64,000 nucleotides of DNA from CAWAWP01 sp963841205 (GTDB lineage Bacteria > Chloroflexota > Ktedonobacteria > Ktedonobacterales > JADMIN01), in assembly GCA_963841205.1 (NCBI GenBank), contig CAWJCH010000013.1, positions 1 through 64,000 on the forward strand, written 5' to 3'. The notes under the pieces are model-generated. The model was not told the origin of the DNA. It searched no databases and worked only from the letters and a program-made list of their open reading frames with translations. This document shows positions 55,232 to 64,000 of this stretch, piece after piece (the first letter of the stretch is position 1; each line of letters begins with the position of its first letter). The position numbers were made by a program, and so were the translations under genes.

Positions 55232-56542
55232 TCAGCCCTGCAGGTTGGCGGGGCGCTCGCCGAGCGTGACCTTGATGGTCATCGAAGATGAGCCGCGCTG
55301 GATAGTCAACGTGACTTTGGCGCCGGGCGACTGCGCCAGGAGGACTGAGGCGAGATCGGCATTGCCGGCGATCGTCTGGCCGTTGACGGCGGTGATGACG
55401 TCGCCGGTCTTGACGCCGGCGCTCTTGGCGGGGCTGCTGCCGGCGGCGTCGTTGGCGAAGTTGGTGACGAGCACGCCCTGCTGCACGGAGAGTCCGTTCG
55501 CCGAGGCGATCTGCGGCGTGACGTCTTCGCCCTGGACGCCGAGGAAGCCCTGGCCGCTGCTAGTGAGGTGACCATTCTTGACGAGCTGCTGCTCGACGTA
55601 GACAGCGCGATTGACGGGGATGGCGAAGCCGATGCCGGGGGCGGTGGTGCCGGTTTCGCCATCGACGGCGCCGAGGGTGGGGATGCCGACGAGCTTGCCG
55701 GAGAGGTCGACGAGCGCGCCGCCGCTATTGCCGGGATTAATCGGCGCGCTGGTCTGGATCAGGCCGGTTAGCTCGCCGGCGGGACCGCTGGGTGCCTCGC
55801 TGGCGGTGCGGTTGAGCGCGCTGACGATGCCGAAGGTGGCCGATTGCTGCAGGCCGAGCGGGTTGCCAAGCGCGATGGAGAACTCACCGACGACGACCTT
55901 GCTCGAGTCGCCGAGGGCGATGGGGCGGAGGCCTGTTTGGTTGACTTTAAGGACGGCGAGGTCGTCTTGAGCGTCTTCGCCGGTGAGCTGCGCGCTGACG
56001 GCCTTGCCGTTCGAGAGCGTCACCATGTAGCTGGAGAACCCGCTGACGACGTGGTCGTTGGTGACGATGTATCCGTCCGACGTGAAGATGACGCCGGAGC
56101 CGATCGCTTGGCCCGACTGGCCGGTGCTGGTCACTTCAACGACGGATGGTTGCACCGTCTGTACGACGTTGATGATGGTCTGCTGTAGGTCTTGCGCGGC
56201 CGGCGGGACGGCGACCGTGGCGCCGCCACCCGGCGTTGAGGCGGCGGTAGGGGAGTTCGAGCCGGCAGCGTGGCCGATGGCGAACGCGGCGACGAGGACG
56301 ATCAGTACGAGCAGCGCGCCGCCGGCGTAGAGAAAGCCGCGTCTGTTCGGCGGCGTGGGTGGCTGCGCACCGTCGTCGCCCAGGGCGGGTGGGTAGGTGA
56401 TCGGAGGCATCGAGGAGTAGCTGGGCGGTACGGGGGCATAGCCTCGAATGACCTGCGGATAGGTCGGGTCACTGGGCGTGGCGTCTGGAGGCGTGGACGG
56501 CCCGTTGGCAGGCGTCCAGGGATATTCTGGTGTTGGGTTCAA
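55232..56542 (-). CDS. htrA: HtrA/DegP-type membrane serine protease with PDZ
   Basis: About 436 residues from a TTG start with AGAGGTGAG upstream; a longer frame to 56608 lacks this. A proline-rich cytoplasmic leader and one transmembrane helix (about 69-91) precede a trypsin-like domain with His164 (IVTNDHVV), Asp194 (QDDLAVLKV) and Ser273 (NPGNSGGALV). A PDZ domain follows (FLGVQGEDVTPQIAS, SAGVKTGDVITAVNGQTIAG). It degrades or refolds damaged exported proteins. It lies downstream of a two-component pair on the same strand with a 280-bp gap rich in inverted repeats, which suggests stress-dependent control. Confidence 0.85.
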   Translation of the reverse strand: MNPTPEYPWTPANGPSTPPDATPSDPTYPQVIRGYAPVPPSYSSMPPITYPPALGDDGAQPPTPPNRRGFLYAGGALLVLIVLVAAFAIGHAAGSNSPTAASTPGGGATVAVPPAAQDLQQTIINVVQTVQPSVVEVTSTGQSGQAIGSGVIFTSDGYIVTNDHVVSGFSSYMVTLSNGKAVSAQLTGEDAQDDLAVLKVNQTGLRPIALGDSSKVVVGEFSIALGNPLGLQQSATFGIVSALNRTASEAPSGPAGELTGLIQTSAPINPGNSGGALVDLSGKLVGIPTLGAVDGETGTTAPGIGFAIPVNRAVYVEQQLVKNGHLTSSGQGFLGVQGEDVTPQIASANGLSVQQGVLVTNFANDAAGSSPAKSAGVKTGDVITAVNGQTIAGNADLASVLLAQSPGAKVTLTIQRGSSSMTIKVTLGERPANLQG

Positions 56543-56660
56543 AGACTCACCTCTTCGTGCGCCGTTCGTGCGCTTAGAGGACCGGGGGCTGAGCGAACGT
56601 ACCGGCAAGATTCAGGCCGTGCGGTTTCGCGCATGAAGACTGCGCGGCGCGGGACTCCAA

Positions 56661-56675
56661 CGCCTACTGTAGGCG
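56661..56675. promoter_or_regulatory. perfect palindrome CGCCTACTGTAGGCG
   Basis: Seven-base arms around one central base, 119 bp upstream of the htrA start. Candidate regulator site. Confidence 0.5.
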
Positions 56676-56690
56676 CGATAGATGTGGAGA

Positions 56691-56721
56691 CTATGAGAAC
56701 TCCGTGAGATTTTTCTCATAG
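56691..56721. promoter_or_regulatory. inverted repeat CTATGAGAA / TTCTCATAG upstream of htrA
   Basis: Perfect 9-bp arms with a 13-bp spacer. The repeat lies between the kinase stop (56823) and htrA. It could be an operator or the binding site of the OmpR-type regulator coded just upstream. Confidence 0.5.
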
Positions 56722-56822
56722 GGACTACGACTTTACGGCTGGCGGGTTTCGCCTGAAGCCGGCTGATTCTGTGCGTACAGATCGCCGCCGAGATTGCATT
56801 GTCTCGCGGCGATCCGTGCGGA

Positions 56823-58355
56823 TTACTTGGCGACGGGAAGGCGAATCGAGGCGGTGGTGCCGGAGCCGAGCGCGCTCTCGAAGGTGAGCGTGCCGCCGTG
56901 CGCAGCGACTATGCCGCGTGCGATGGAAAGGCCGAGGCCGGCGCCGCCCGCCTCGCGCGAGCGGGCCTTATCCACGCGATAGAAGCGCTCGCCGAGGTGG
57001 GGCAGGTTCTCCGAGGGGATGCCGATTCCGGTGTCCTGTACGGCGAAATAGGCGTATTGGCCATCCTGAAAGGCACGAATGGTGACCGTCCCGTCGGGAC
57101 GATTGTATTTGATGGCATTGTCGACCAGGATGAGTGTTGCTTGCTCTAGCAGTGGCTGGTCGCCGAGCGTGAGGGCATGATGGGCTTCGACTGTGACTGC
57201 GCTGCCGCGTTCGTTGGCGAGGGTGCTGACGCGATGGGTGACGGCGTCGGCAACATCGCTGAGGTCTACGAGGTCGCGCTCGATCTGCACGCGTCCGGCG
57301 TCGAGGCGCGCGAGGGTCAGCAGGTTGGTGGCGAGCGCGCCCATGTGAGCCGTCTCGGCGACGATATCTTCGAGCAGCTCGGCGTCGTCGGCCTGGAGAT
57401 GCTCCCGACCGCGCAGCAATACCTCAGCATCCGCGCGCATGATGGTGAGCGGGGTGCGCAGCTCGTGGGCGGCGTCGCCGATGAATGCCTGCTGTCGGGC
57501 GAATGAGAGCTGGGCGGGCTCCATCGCGCGGGCCGCGAGCCAGCGACCCGCGACCGCCGCGCCGATGATGGTGAGCGCGCCGATGACGAGCAGCGTGACG
57601 AGCAGCGCGTGGAGGGCGTCGAGCGAGCCCTGGATGGGGATGCCAACCTGAACGACGGCGGTAATCTGGCCGCCCGCGTCGTCGTTGTACGCCGTAACCA
57701 CGAGGGCATAGCGCCGGACCGCGCCCAACCCATTCTCCCCGATGACGGTGTCTGACGCTTGCCCATCGGCGCTAGAAAGCGCTGCGTTGGCGAGATCGAG
57801 CGAGTAGAACGCGTCGGGACCACCGCCCACCCGTAAGATAAGCGCTCCTTGTTGTGCGGTTCCATTCGGGTCACCAGAACTGACCCCTTGTCCGGTTCCG
57901 CTCTGTTGTCCTGGTGGATTGGGGAGGTAGCACATGACGTATGGAACATGCTGGACGGCGTCAATCGGTATGCCAGGAATGGGGGTTCCTGGCACGCCGT
58001 TGCAGAGGATTGGTCCATGCTCGGACATCTCGTGCGACCAGGTCGAGGAGATCAACCGTGTGCTCTCCTCGAGATAGCCAGGGACCGGACCGAGGAGGGC
58101 TTGCTGTACGGCGAAGTAGAGCAGCATGCCGCCGACGATCAGCATCACCGCCAGCGCTCCGCAGTACCACAAGGTGAGGCGCGTGCGAATGCGGCTGAAC
58201 ATGCGGCTCGACGGATCATCGGCCGGCGGCGATGATTTCTGTGGCGTTCGGGACATGCGCTGGCGCAGTGCCTTCGGTATAGTCGTGACTATGCGCGCAC
58301 TTGGCGTGTTCTCGGCGATGCGAGTGAGTGCTAGTGACGTACGGCGGCGAATCAT
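56823..58355 (-). CDS. sensor histidine kinase, partner of the OmpR-type regulator
   Basis: 510 residues. Two transmembrane helices (LTLWYCGALAVMLIVGGMLL and LLVTLLVIGALTIIGAAVAG) enclose an extracellular loop of about 165 residues. HisKA: FIGDAAHELRTPLTIM (phospho-His). HATPase: LILVDNAIKYNRPDG (N-box), VQDTGIGIPSENLPHLGERF, GGAGLGLSIARGIVAAHGG. Its ATG overlaps the regulator stop by four bases (ATGA), so the pair is cotranslated. The loop probably senses an envelope signal; htrA is next on the strand. Confidence 0.9.
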   Translation of the reverse strand: MIRRRTSLALTRIAENTPSARIVTTIPKALRQRMSRTPQKSSPPADDPSSRMFSRIRTRLTLWYCGALAVMLIVGGMLLYFAVQQALLGPVPGYLEESTRLISSTWSHEMSEHGPILCNGVPGTPIPGIPIDAVQHVPYVMCYLPNPPGQQSGTGQGVSSGDPNGTAQQGALILRVGGGPDAFYSLDLANAALSSADGQASDTVIGENGLGAVRRYALVVTAYNDDAGGQITAVVQVGIPIQGSLDALHALLVTLLVIGALTIIGAAVAGRWLAARAMEPAQLSFARQQAFIGDAAHELRTPLTIMRADAEVLLRGREHLQADDAELLEDIVAETAHMGALATNLLTLARLDAGRVQIERDLVDLSDVADAVTHRVSTLANERGSAVTVEAHHALTLGDQPLLEQATLILVDNAIKYNRPDGTVTIRAFQDGQYAYFAVQDTGIGIPSENLPHLGERFYRVDKARSREAGGAGLGLSIARGIVAAHGGTLTFESALGSGTTASIRLPVAK

Positions 58356-59026
58356 GGGTCGATCCTGTAGCCGACGCCGCGGACGGTCTTGATCAGCGGG
58401 CGGGCGAAGCCACGGTCAACTTTGTCGCGCAGGTAGTGAATGTAAATGTCGACGACGTTCGAGAGGGCGTCGAGGTCGTAGCGCCAGACGTGATCGGTAA
58501 TCTGACCGCGGGTGAGGACGTGACCGGGGTTTCGCATGAGGTACTCGAGCAGGGCGAACTCTTTCGCGGTAAGTTCGATGACGTGGCCGTCGCGCCGGGC
58601 TTCGTGGCGTACGAGGTCGAGCGTGAGGTCGCCGACGCGGAGCTGCTGGGCGATGTCTAGGGCGCGGTCGCGGCGGCGCAGCAGCGCGTTGATGCGCGCG
58701 AGCAGCTCTTCCATGGCGAAGGGCTTGACGAGGTAGTCGTCGGCCCCGCCGGAGAGCCCCGCGACGCGATCTTCGAGGGCGCCCCGCGCGGTGAGCATCA
58801 GCACCGGTGTCTGCACGCCATCTTTGCGGATCCGCCGGCAAATCTCCAGGCCGTCCATGCCGGGCAGCATGAGGTCGAGGACGATCACGTCGTAGCTGCC
58901 GCTGCCGGCGAGATCGTAGCCGGAGGTGCCGTCGTTGGCGACATCAACGACGTGGCGCTCCTCGGTGAGCACGCGCTGGAGCAACGCCGCCACCCTGCGC
59001 TCGTCTTCTACCACAAGAATGTGCAT
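58352..59026 (-). CDS. OmpR/PhoB-family response regulator
   Basis: 224 residues. Receiver domain: HILVVEDERRVAALLQ (acidic pocket), VIVLDLMLPGMDG (phospho-Asp), LMLTARG, VKPF (Lys). The winged-helix domain ends with HVLTRGQITDHVWRYD, SNVVDIYIHYLRDKVD and IKTVRGVGYRID. ATG 59026 has GGAAGG upstream; the open frame continues to 59140 without a ribosome site. First gene of the regulator-kinase pair. Confidence 0.9.
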   Translation of the reverse strand: MHILVVEDERRVAALLQRVLTEERHVVDVANDGTSGYDLAGSGSYDVIVLDLMLPGMDGLEICRRIRKDGVQTPVLMLTARGALEDRVAGLSGGADDYLVKPFAMEELLARINALLRRRDRALDIAQQLRVGDLTLDLVRHEARRDGHVIELTAKEFALLEYLMRNPGHVLTRGQITDHVWRYDLDALSNVVDIYIHYLRDKVDRGFARPLIKTVRGVGYRIDP

Positions 59027-59243
59027 ACCGCAGCCTTCCGAACCAACTTGAGTCTTTGCGCCCGCCGTGCTCTCTATGTCGAGAGGTTGCATCGCGTCCG
59101 CTGATCCATCCCGACCGATCTCATTGACGACGGAGTTCACCTTCTAACATCTAGTATATGCACGATACGGCACGAAGATGAGAAATGAGTTAGCACGGCG
59201 CGGGTTGCGCTCTGGGCCGTCCGCAAGCGCGGTCGGCGGCGGT

Positions 59244-59640
59244 CTATCGTGCGGGCAGCTCGATTTCGCTTACCGTGTCGTTCGCTGTGGCCGTGCCGAT
59301 CTCATCCGCGCCGTATCCTGTGAACTAGGGTCGACGGTCGGCTCCAATAGTGACGCCCAGCGGTTCGGCAGCGGGGGTCGACACGACGAACATGGTGCGT
59401 GTGCCGGCGGCGTTGAGGGAGACAATGTTCGCGGCGTTGTATTCGATGTCCCAGACGACTCCGTCGGGGGCGACGTCGATGCCCGACGGTATGCGGCTCG
59501 TCGAGGGAAGTTAGTGCTCGTTCAGCGCACCGGAATCGTCGATGCGCCCGATTTGGCCGCCCGAGGATTCAGTGAATCAGAGCGAGCCGTCGGGATAGTG
59601 CCAATTAGCATCGCCTCTGCGCCCGTACAGCAGACGGCAA
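59244..59640 (-). pseudogene. Vgb/SMP-30-like propeller fragment with nonsense codons
   Basis: One reverse frame gives blades of the streptogramin-lyase (virginiamycin B lyase) type: YPDGSL*FTESSGGQIGRID, SRIPSGIDVAPDGVVWDIEY, PLGVTIGADRRP*FTGYGAD. Stops replace Trp in LWFTE (TGA) and PWFTG (TAG), and a TAA stands in NEH*LPS. The left end is a proper TAG at 59244. The N-terminal blades are missing or beyond recognition. Ancestral function was probably hydrolytic or structural; now dead. Confidence 0.65.
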
Positions 59641-60129
59641 CTACCACCAGCGCCAGCATGAGGTTCCCAGTGCGTGCGGGCTCTGCGGGCGGGGGCGGGC
59701 GGCTCTGACGATCGCGACGACGGCGGGGCCGACCTCGAAGAAAAGCAGCGTCGGGCCACGAATGAGGTTATCGATCGCGCCCATCGCCAGATGCCACTTT
59801 CGCGTCGAAGAAAGGTCGTGCATCGTCGAGCGGGGGAGGGCGCACGCCGCAGAAGCAAGGATATCGCATGGGCGCAAACTTCTCGTCGCGAATTGCACCA
59901 CTTTAGCTTGCCATGTTCGTTAAGTGGCGTTCTTGGATTGAAGCGGCCGGTTTTGGGGGGAGATGTTATAACTGTGGCATCACACCGTCTGCTACAGTGA
60001 GGGATGCCGAGTGACGTTTCCCGAGGGGGGTCCGCCAGGCCTGGCCGGCGCGCGCCTCGGCCAGGGACGTCGGTGAGGCATCCGGCCCGGGGTGCTGTGC
60101 CGGGCGGTGCGGACGGCGGAGGTAGTGCG
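59641..60129. other. intergenic, nothing recognised
   Basis: About 490 bp; open frames here have no family pattern or ribosome site. Confidence 0.4.
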
Positions 60130-60552
60130 ATGACACCCGTGCTGGTTGTGGACGACAGCGAGAGCATTCGCAAACTCGTGCAGGCGATGTTGGCGGAAGA
60201 AGACTGCTCTATCCGCGAGGCCGAGGATGGCGAGCAAGGACTCGCCGAGCTGCGCTCCGCCTCGGCGCCGAGCGTCGTCCTTTTGGACTATCGCATGCCG
60301 AAGATGGACGGATTCGAGCTCCTGCAGCGCGCGGCGGATGACGGTGCGCTGCTCACGAAGCATGAGTACATCATCATCACGTCGGAGGCGGGGACCTTCC
60401 CTGAGTCGTTCATCGATCTTCTGCGACGTCTCTCGATCCGCGTCTTGCCGAAGCCGTTCGCCAAGGAGGCACTTGTCACGTCCGTGGCGCTGGCGGCCGA
60501 GCGGCTCTCTTCCTCGGGCGAATCTGACTTTCCGCCGTTGCCGGAAGAATAG
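60130..60552 (+). CDS. single-domain response regulator (CheY-like)
   Basis: 140 residues, receiver only: VLVVDDSESIRKLVQAMLAE, VVLLDYRMPKMDG (phospho-Asp), a Thr/Ser switch in IIITSEAG, and RVLPKPF (Lys). It has no output domain, so it would act by protein contact or as a phosphate shuttle. GGAGG lies seven bases before ATG 60130. The cognate kinase is not obvious; two kinases lie within 17 kb. Confidence 0.85.
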   Translation: MTPVLVVDDSESIRKLVQAMLAEEDCSIREAEDGEQGLAELRSASAPSVVLLDYRMPKMDGFELLQRAADDGALLTKHEYIIITSEAGTFPESFIDLLRRLSIRVLPKPFAKEALVTSVALAAERLSSSGESDFPPLPEE

Positions 60553-60707
60553 GAGAGTTCCCCCGACGCCAGCGTGGGGCCTGTTGTGTTGTGCAACGGC
60601 AGGCGGGGTTGCGGCGTATATTTGCGCGGGTCAGTTCGCCCGGTCGCTCTGTCATTGCCCTCGTGCCGTTAATGCGGAGGGTGTCGCGCTGAACGCGAGG
60701 TCGCAGC

Positions 60708-61463
60708 ATGTCGTATCCGTTCGATTCCAACGGTGTGCCATCTTCGGAGCCAGGCGCGAATCCGACGCCCCAGAACGTGCCCCCGGCATCGTATCCGCCC
60801 TATCCCAGCGCGCCCTATCCAGGGATGCCGGTGCCGCCGCCGAGCTATCCCACGCAGCCACAGGGCTACCCGTACCCCTACGGCTCCTACCCCCCGCCGT
60901 ACAATCCGTATGGCTATCCGCCACCGCAGCCGCCGCGGCAGCGTAATACCGCGCTCTGGGTGACCTTGACCGTCGTCGGCATCGTTGTGATCGGGGCGTG
61001 CGTCGGGTGCTCGATCTTTGCCGGCTCTCTCTTCAGCACAGCGGGTAAGCTGGCGCAGCAATACTATCAGCCGGTGTTGGTTGTCGAGTCGTTCTGCCTG
61101 AATGAGAAGAATGCTGACTACAGCGCAGCGTACGATCAACTCTCCGCCGCGCAGCAGGCCACTATAACGCGCGATCAATTTATTACCCAGAGCACGGATC
61201 GTGATGCGAGCGAGGGAGTGGTGACCGCGTGCGACGTGGATGCGTCGAACACGAGCATATCGTCGACCTCCACGAGTGCGACGATTGGCTTGACGATGAC
61301 GCGGAGCAACGCGGGGACTTTCCAGGGCACATTGACGCTGATCAGCGATGGATCGACGTGGACGATTGACACGATCGATCCCGCGCTGCCGATACTCACT
61401 GACGGCACGCCCGCCGAGGGCACAGCAACGCCTCCGCTGGGCACGGCGACGCCCACGCAGTGA
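60708..61463 (+). CDS. proline/tyrosine-rich single-pass membrane protein
   Basis: 251 residues. A 75-residue N-terminal tail of Pro-Tyr-Gly repeats (PSYPTQPQGYPYPYGSYPPP), one transmembrane helix (LWVTLTVVGIVVIGACVGC), then an extracellular domain (FCLNEKNADYSAAYDQLSAA, a DUF4878/NTF2-like pattern) and a Thr/Pro-rich end. The start at 60708 has only a weak ribosome site. Function unknown. It lies 156 bp after the receiver gene and just before hflX. Confidence 0.7.
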   Translation: MSYPFDSNGVPSSEPGANPTPQNVPPASYPPYPSAPYPGMPVPPPSYPTQPQGYPYPYGSYPPPYNPYGYPPPQPPRQRNTALWVTLTVVGIVVIGACVGCSIFAGSLFSTAGKLAQQYYQPVLVVESFCLNEKNADYSAAYDQLSAAQQATITRDQFITQSTDRDASEGVVTACDVDASNTSISSTSTSATIGLTMTRSNAGTFQGTLTLISDGSTWTIDTIDPALPILTDGTPAEGTATPPLGTATPTQ

Positions 61464-61627
61464 GCGGTAGAAATCCGTGCGGGGATTCCTCCTCAGGTTC
61501 GCAGCGGTCGCTGGCGACAGCGAGAATGGGATGCTACAATTCGCGTCGCCAGCGGCGTCGATGCCGCAGTTGCGCCCTCGACTCGGTGGTGTTAGGCGTC
61601 GTGACCGTCGCGCGGCGCATGCGGTCG

Positions 61628-63061
61628 ATGGGCGACGAATGCAACCGACTCGCGATCCGAAAGGAAACGTCTACGCCGAAGAACGGTAGCCTCATCAACC
61701 TCACTGCCGACAATCCCACGGAGCGCGCGTTCCTCGCGGCGGTTGAGCCGCAGCACACCGATGCCCTCTGGAGCGCCGAGGATTCGCTGGAGGAGCTCGC
61801 GTCGCTGGCGCGCACCGCTGGCGCGGAGGTTGCCGGGACGATGATCCAGCACCTCCGCATGCCGGACCGGACGACGTATCTCGGCAAGGGGCGCGCCAAT
61901 GAAATCGCGACATTGCGCGACGAGCTTGGCTTCGATTTGCTGATCCTCGACGACGAGGTCTCGCCATCGCAACAGCGCAATCTCGAAGACGTGACTGGCG
62001 TGCGCGTGATCGATCGCACGGCGCTCATCCTCGATATCTTTGCGCAGCACGCCCACACGCGTGAAGGCCAGCTACAGGTCGAGCTGGCTTTGCTGGAGTA
62101 TCGCTTGCCGCGGCTTGCCGGGCGTGGACGCGACCTCTCGCGCGTAGGCGGCGGTTCGCGAGGCGCGAGCGGCGGTGTAGGCGGCGCAATCGGCGTGCGC
62201 GGACCCGGCGAGACGAAACTCGAAGTGGATCGGCGGCGTATTCGCAGCCGCATCGCCGAGCTCCGGCGCGAGCTCGATGCCGTGCGCCAGCAGCGCGGGC
62301 TGCTCCGCCGCCAGCGGAACGCCAAGGCGATCCCCGTCGTCGCTATCGTCGGCTATACCAACGCGGGGAAATCGACGCTGTTCAACACGCTGACATCTGC
62401 AGCAGTGACCGCCGAAGATAAGCTTTTCGCCACGCTCGATCCGACGACGCGGCATGTCGTGCTGCCGTCACACGGTGAGGTGCTGATGACGGACACCGTT
62501 GGCTTCATCCAGAAACTGCCGACGAACCTCGTGGCGGCCTTCCGCGCGACTTTGGAAGAGGTAGTCGAGGCCGACGTCCTGCTCGAAGTGGTGGACGTGA
62601 CGCACCCGAATGCCATTGAGCAGAGCGCGACGGTCGCTGACGTGCTGGCGGAACTGGGCGCGGCGGACAAGCCCCGTGTGACCGCGCTCAACAAGATCGA
62701 CCTCTTGGCTCACCCGGACGAGATCGATACGGCACTCTATGTCAATGCGGTGCCGGTCTCGGCGGCGACTGGCGCTGGGCTTCGCGAGCTGTTATCTCGC
62801 GTGGGCAACGTGATCGCGGAGGGCATGGTACCCGTGCGCGTGTTGGTGCCTTTCGAGCGCGGCGACCTCGTCGAGGCCTTCCATCGACGGGGCAACGTCC
62901 AGCAGGAGCAACAAGACGAGACGGGGACGCACATCGAGGGCGCATTGCCCGGACCGCTTCTTGGCGTCTTCGCGCCCTATCGGCTGCTCGGCGCTCGCTC
63001 GGCGGCGAGGCGCGACGTGGGACATTCCGCGGCCGCCGATGGCGTCAAGGCGGTGCATTAG
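61628..63061 (+). CDS. hflX: GTPase HflX
   Basis: 477 residues. The HflX N-terminal domain (LGKGRANEIATLRDELGFDL, VIDRTALILDIFAQHAHTRE) and a Gly-rich linker ending IGVRGPGETKLEVDRRRI precede the G domain: VGYTNAGKST (G1), ATLDPTTR (G2), DTVGFIQKLP (G3), NKIDL (G4) and VSAATGAG (G5). It splits stalled or hibernating 70S ribosomes. The start is uncertain: ATG 61628 fits the family, but ORF space continues to 61460. The C-terminal extension after GVFAPYRLLGA is short and basic. Confidence 0.9.
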   Translation: MGDECNRLAIRKETSTPKNGSLINLTADNPTERAFLAAVEPQHTDALWSAEDSLEELASLARTAGAEVAGTMIQHLRMPDRTTYLGKGRANEIATLRDELGFDLLILDDEVSPSQQRNLEDVTGVRVIDRTALILDIFAQHAHTREGQLQVELALLEYRLPRLAGRGRDLSRVGGGSRGASGGVGGAIGVRGPGETKLEVDRRRIRSRIAELRRELDAVRQQRGLLRRQRNAKAIPVVAIVGYTNAGKSTLFNTLTSAAVTAEDKLFATLDPTTRHVVLPSHGEVLMTDTVGFIQKLPTNLVAAFRATLEEVVEADVLLEVVDVTHPNAIEQSATVADVLAELGAADKPRVTALNKIDLLAHPDEIDTALYVNAVPVSAATGAGLRELLSRVGNVIAEGMVPVRVLVPFERGDLVEAFHRRGNVQQEQQDETGTHIEGALPGPLLGVFAPYRLLGARSAARRDVGHSAAADGVKAVH

Positions 63062-63085
63062 CGGCGACCTGTCGCGCGCCGGCAA

Positions 63086-63553
63086 CTACCGCAGGTAATA
63101 TTGCGCCACGTTGGCAAAGACGACCAACAGCACCAGCAGATCGCAGAGCACAATGGTGACGTTGGCGACCGAGACGCGGAAAGCGCGAAGCATGCCCACG
63201 CCGAGTGCGACGGCGGCAATGACGACTGCTTTGTAGATCACGAGGGCGATGAAGCCGTACTTCACGAGCAGGGCGCTCATCAGCGGGTTGCCTTCGCGCA
63301 AGCCGTTTTGCAGGCCGATGAAGGTGGTGATGAGGTCCGCCGCGTTGAGGAGGGCGAACACCGCCACCAGGGCGGGCAGGTAACGTCCGGCGCGGGGACT
63401 CGGTGCGGAGGGCTCGCGCGTAGCGATGTGGGGCTCGACCGCAGGCGGTCTCTTGGGATTTAGGCGCGAAGGAGCAAACCTCGATGTTGGCACCGGCGCC
63501 CAAAGCGATGGCGTGCGTTTGCCCTGCGCGTCATGCCTGATTTCTTGAATCAT
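63086..63553 (-). CDS. DUF5658-like membrane protein
   Basis: 155 residues; a basic, Pro-rich leader then three or four helices. LLNAADLITTFIGLQNGLREGNPLMSAL is the DUF5658-type signature (D-x-x-T ... E-x-NP). Convergent with hflX, 24 bp apart. Function unknown. Confidence 0.7.
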   Translation of the reverse strand: MIQEIRHDAQGKRTPSLWAPVPTSRFAPSRLNPKRPPAVEPHIATREPSAPSPRAGRYLPALVAVFALLNAADLITTFIGLQNGLREGNPLMSALLVKYGFIALVIYKAVVIAAVALGVGMLRAFRVSVANVTIVLCDLLVLLVVFANVAQYYLR

Positions 63554-63831
63554 GATGTGATCCTACAATCCTTGTCGCTGGACGGGCCAAGGGTCCACGT
63601 GCGGATCCTTCCTGGCGCTGCAAGTCTGCGTTGCCCGTGAGAAGGCTCATTCTCTGTTGTGCATACCACGTCTCGTGCCAACCGTCGCGGGCGACTTCTC
63701 GCCATCGGGCCGCGCGTGCAGATCGCAACCGCGCGGACATTCGCAAGTGACGTACCGCGCGACGGCGAATAGCTCCTCGTGTGAATGGCCGGTATACTCT
63801 GGAAGAGAGAGCAACAGAGGGAGGCGACGAC
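63554..63831. other. intergenic promoter region
   Basis: No gene. TATACT at 63793 with GAGGGAGG further on suggests the promoter and ribosome site for the gene at 63832. Confidence 0.45.
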
Positions 63832-64000
63832 GGTGACTTCGCGGCAAACAGACTTCGATGCGCAGTTTGCGGGCGAGTGTAAGCAGGTATTTCGCGATAT
63901 CATCGCCGATGACCTTGCTGGCGGTGGCGATGCCGCCCCGCGGGCGCGCGAGTACGCCGAGCGTGGCAAACCGGAATTTGCCCTGGCGTTTCTGTTGGCC
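63832..64000 (+). CDS. hypothetical protein, 3' end beyond the window
   Basis: The GTG start has GGGAGG nine bases upstream. Fifty-six codons are visible (VTSRQTDFDAQFAGECKQVF, DDLAGGGDAAPRAREYAERG, then PEFALAFLLA). Helical, not recognised from this length. Confidence 0.5.

Noticed and set aside
1..64000. Genome-wide reassignment of TAG
   Set aside because: Intact host-type genes end in TAG with nothing coding beyond, for example the dehydrogenase at 52774 (terminator 28 bp on), hflX, the receiver at 60130, and the two membrane proteins at 12101 and 12539. Only local suppression remains possible.

Overview
The window is GC-rich bacterial chromosomal DNA. Several traits suggest Chloroflexota, perhaps a Thermomicrobia- or Ktedonobacteria-like lineage: STAND/NB-ARC and LuxR regulators with TPR tails, HtrA with a proline-rich cytoplasmic leader, BNR and PQQ-type propeller lipoproteins, GTG/TTG starts, and many transposon families including IS110, IS701, ISL3 and IS66. 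No rRNA gene and no complete tRNA gene was seen. The taxonomic call is an inference.

Region 1 to about 31 kb is an accessory zone built mostly from insertion sequences, many broken. It contains three IS110 copies (one intact), IS3, two IS5-type elements or remnants across the window, an IS with 25-bp ends (4634..6128), IS66, IS630, IS256 and IS701. Cargo genes sit between them: a GNAT acetyltransferase, an esterase lipoprotein, LuxR, MarR and STAND regulators, a CHK-type kinase, a SnoaL-like protein and small membrane or lipoproteins. An intact IS256 splits a BNR-propeller lipoprotein gene and has left a perfect 9-bp target duplication.

Four near-identical 44-bp copies of the 3' half of a tRNA-Trp gene (3304, 20052, 31008, 32017) and one partial copy (about 13779) lie across the first 32 kb. 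They are best read as attachment-site scars of islands stacked at one tRNA gene. The last two copies enclose only a toxin-antitoxin pair. From the fourth copy, the only one with the encoded CCA, runs a compact element (32.2 to 35.5 kb). It has an XRE repressor, overlapping divergent promoters, a SWIM-finger protein, an excisionase-like HTH, small ORFs and a primase-polymerase protein, plus two strong hairpins.

Region 35.9 to 46 kb is more housekeeping in character: TetR with an operator palindrome, a CLC-CBS chloride transporter, a frameshifted ABC-2 exporter, an MDR oxidoreductase and a membrane histidine kinase. From 46.1 to 50.5 kb a serine-recombinase module separates two pieces of an ISL3 transposase gene. 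A broken PQQ-propeller lipoprotein, a 3-hydroxyacyl-CoA dehydrogenase and an IS5-type element follow.

The right end (55 to 64 kb) looks like core genome: an OmpR-type regulator and histidine kinase overlapping by ATGA, a downstream HtrA protease whose upstream region holds two perfect inverted repeats, a single-domain response regulator, HflX, and membrane proteins. The kinase/regulator plus HtrA arrangement suggests an envelope-stress circuit.

Two patterns cut across the map. Three otherwise open mobile-element recombinase genes (IS66, the 4634..6128 IS, the serine recombinase) each carry exactly one in-frame TAG where the family has tyrosine. In addition, about a dozen genes carry single-base frameshifts or short tandem duplications, some at G/C runs, so either heavy decay or assembly error must be considered when reading pseudogene calls.
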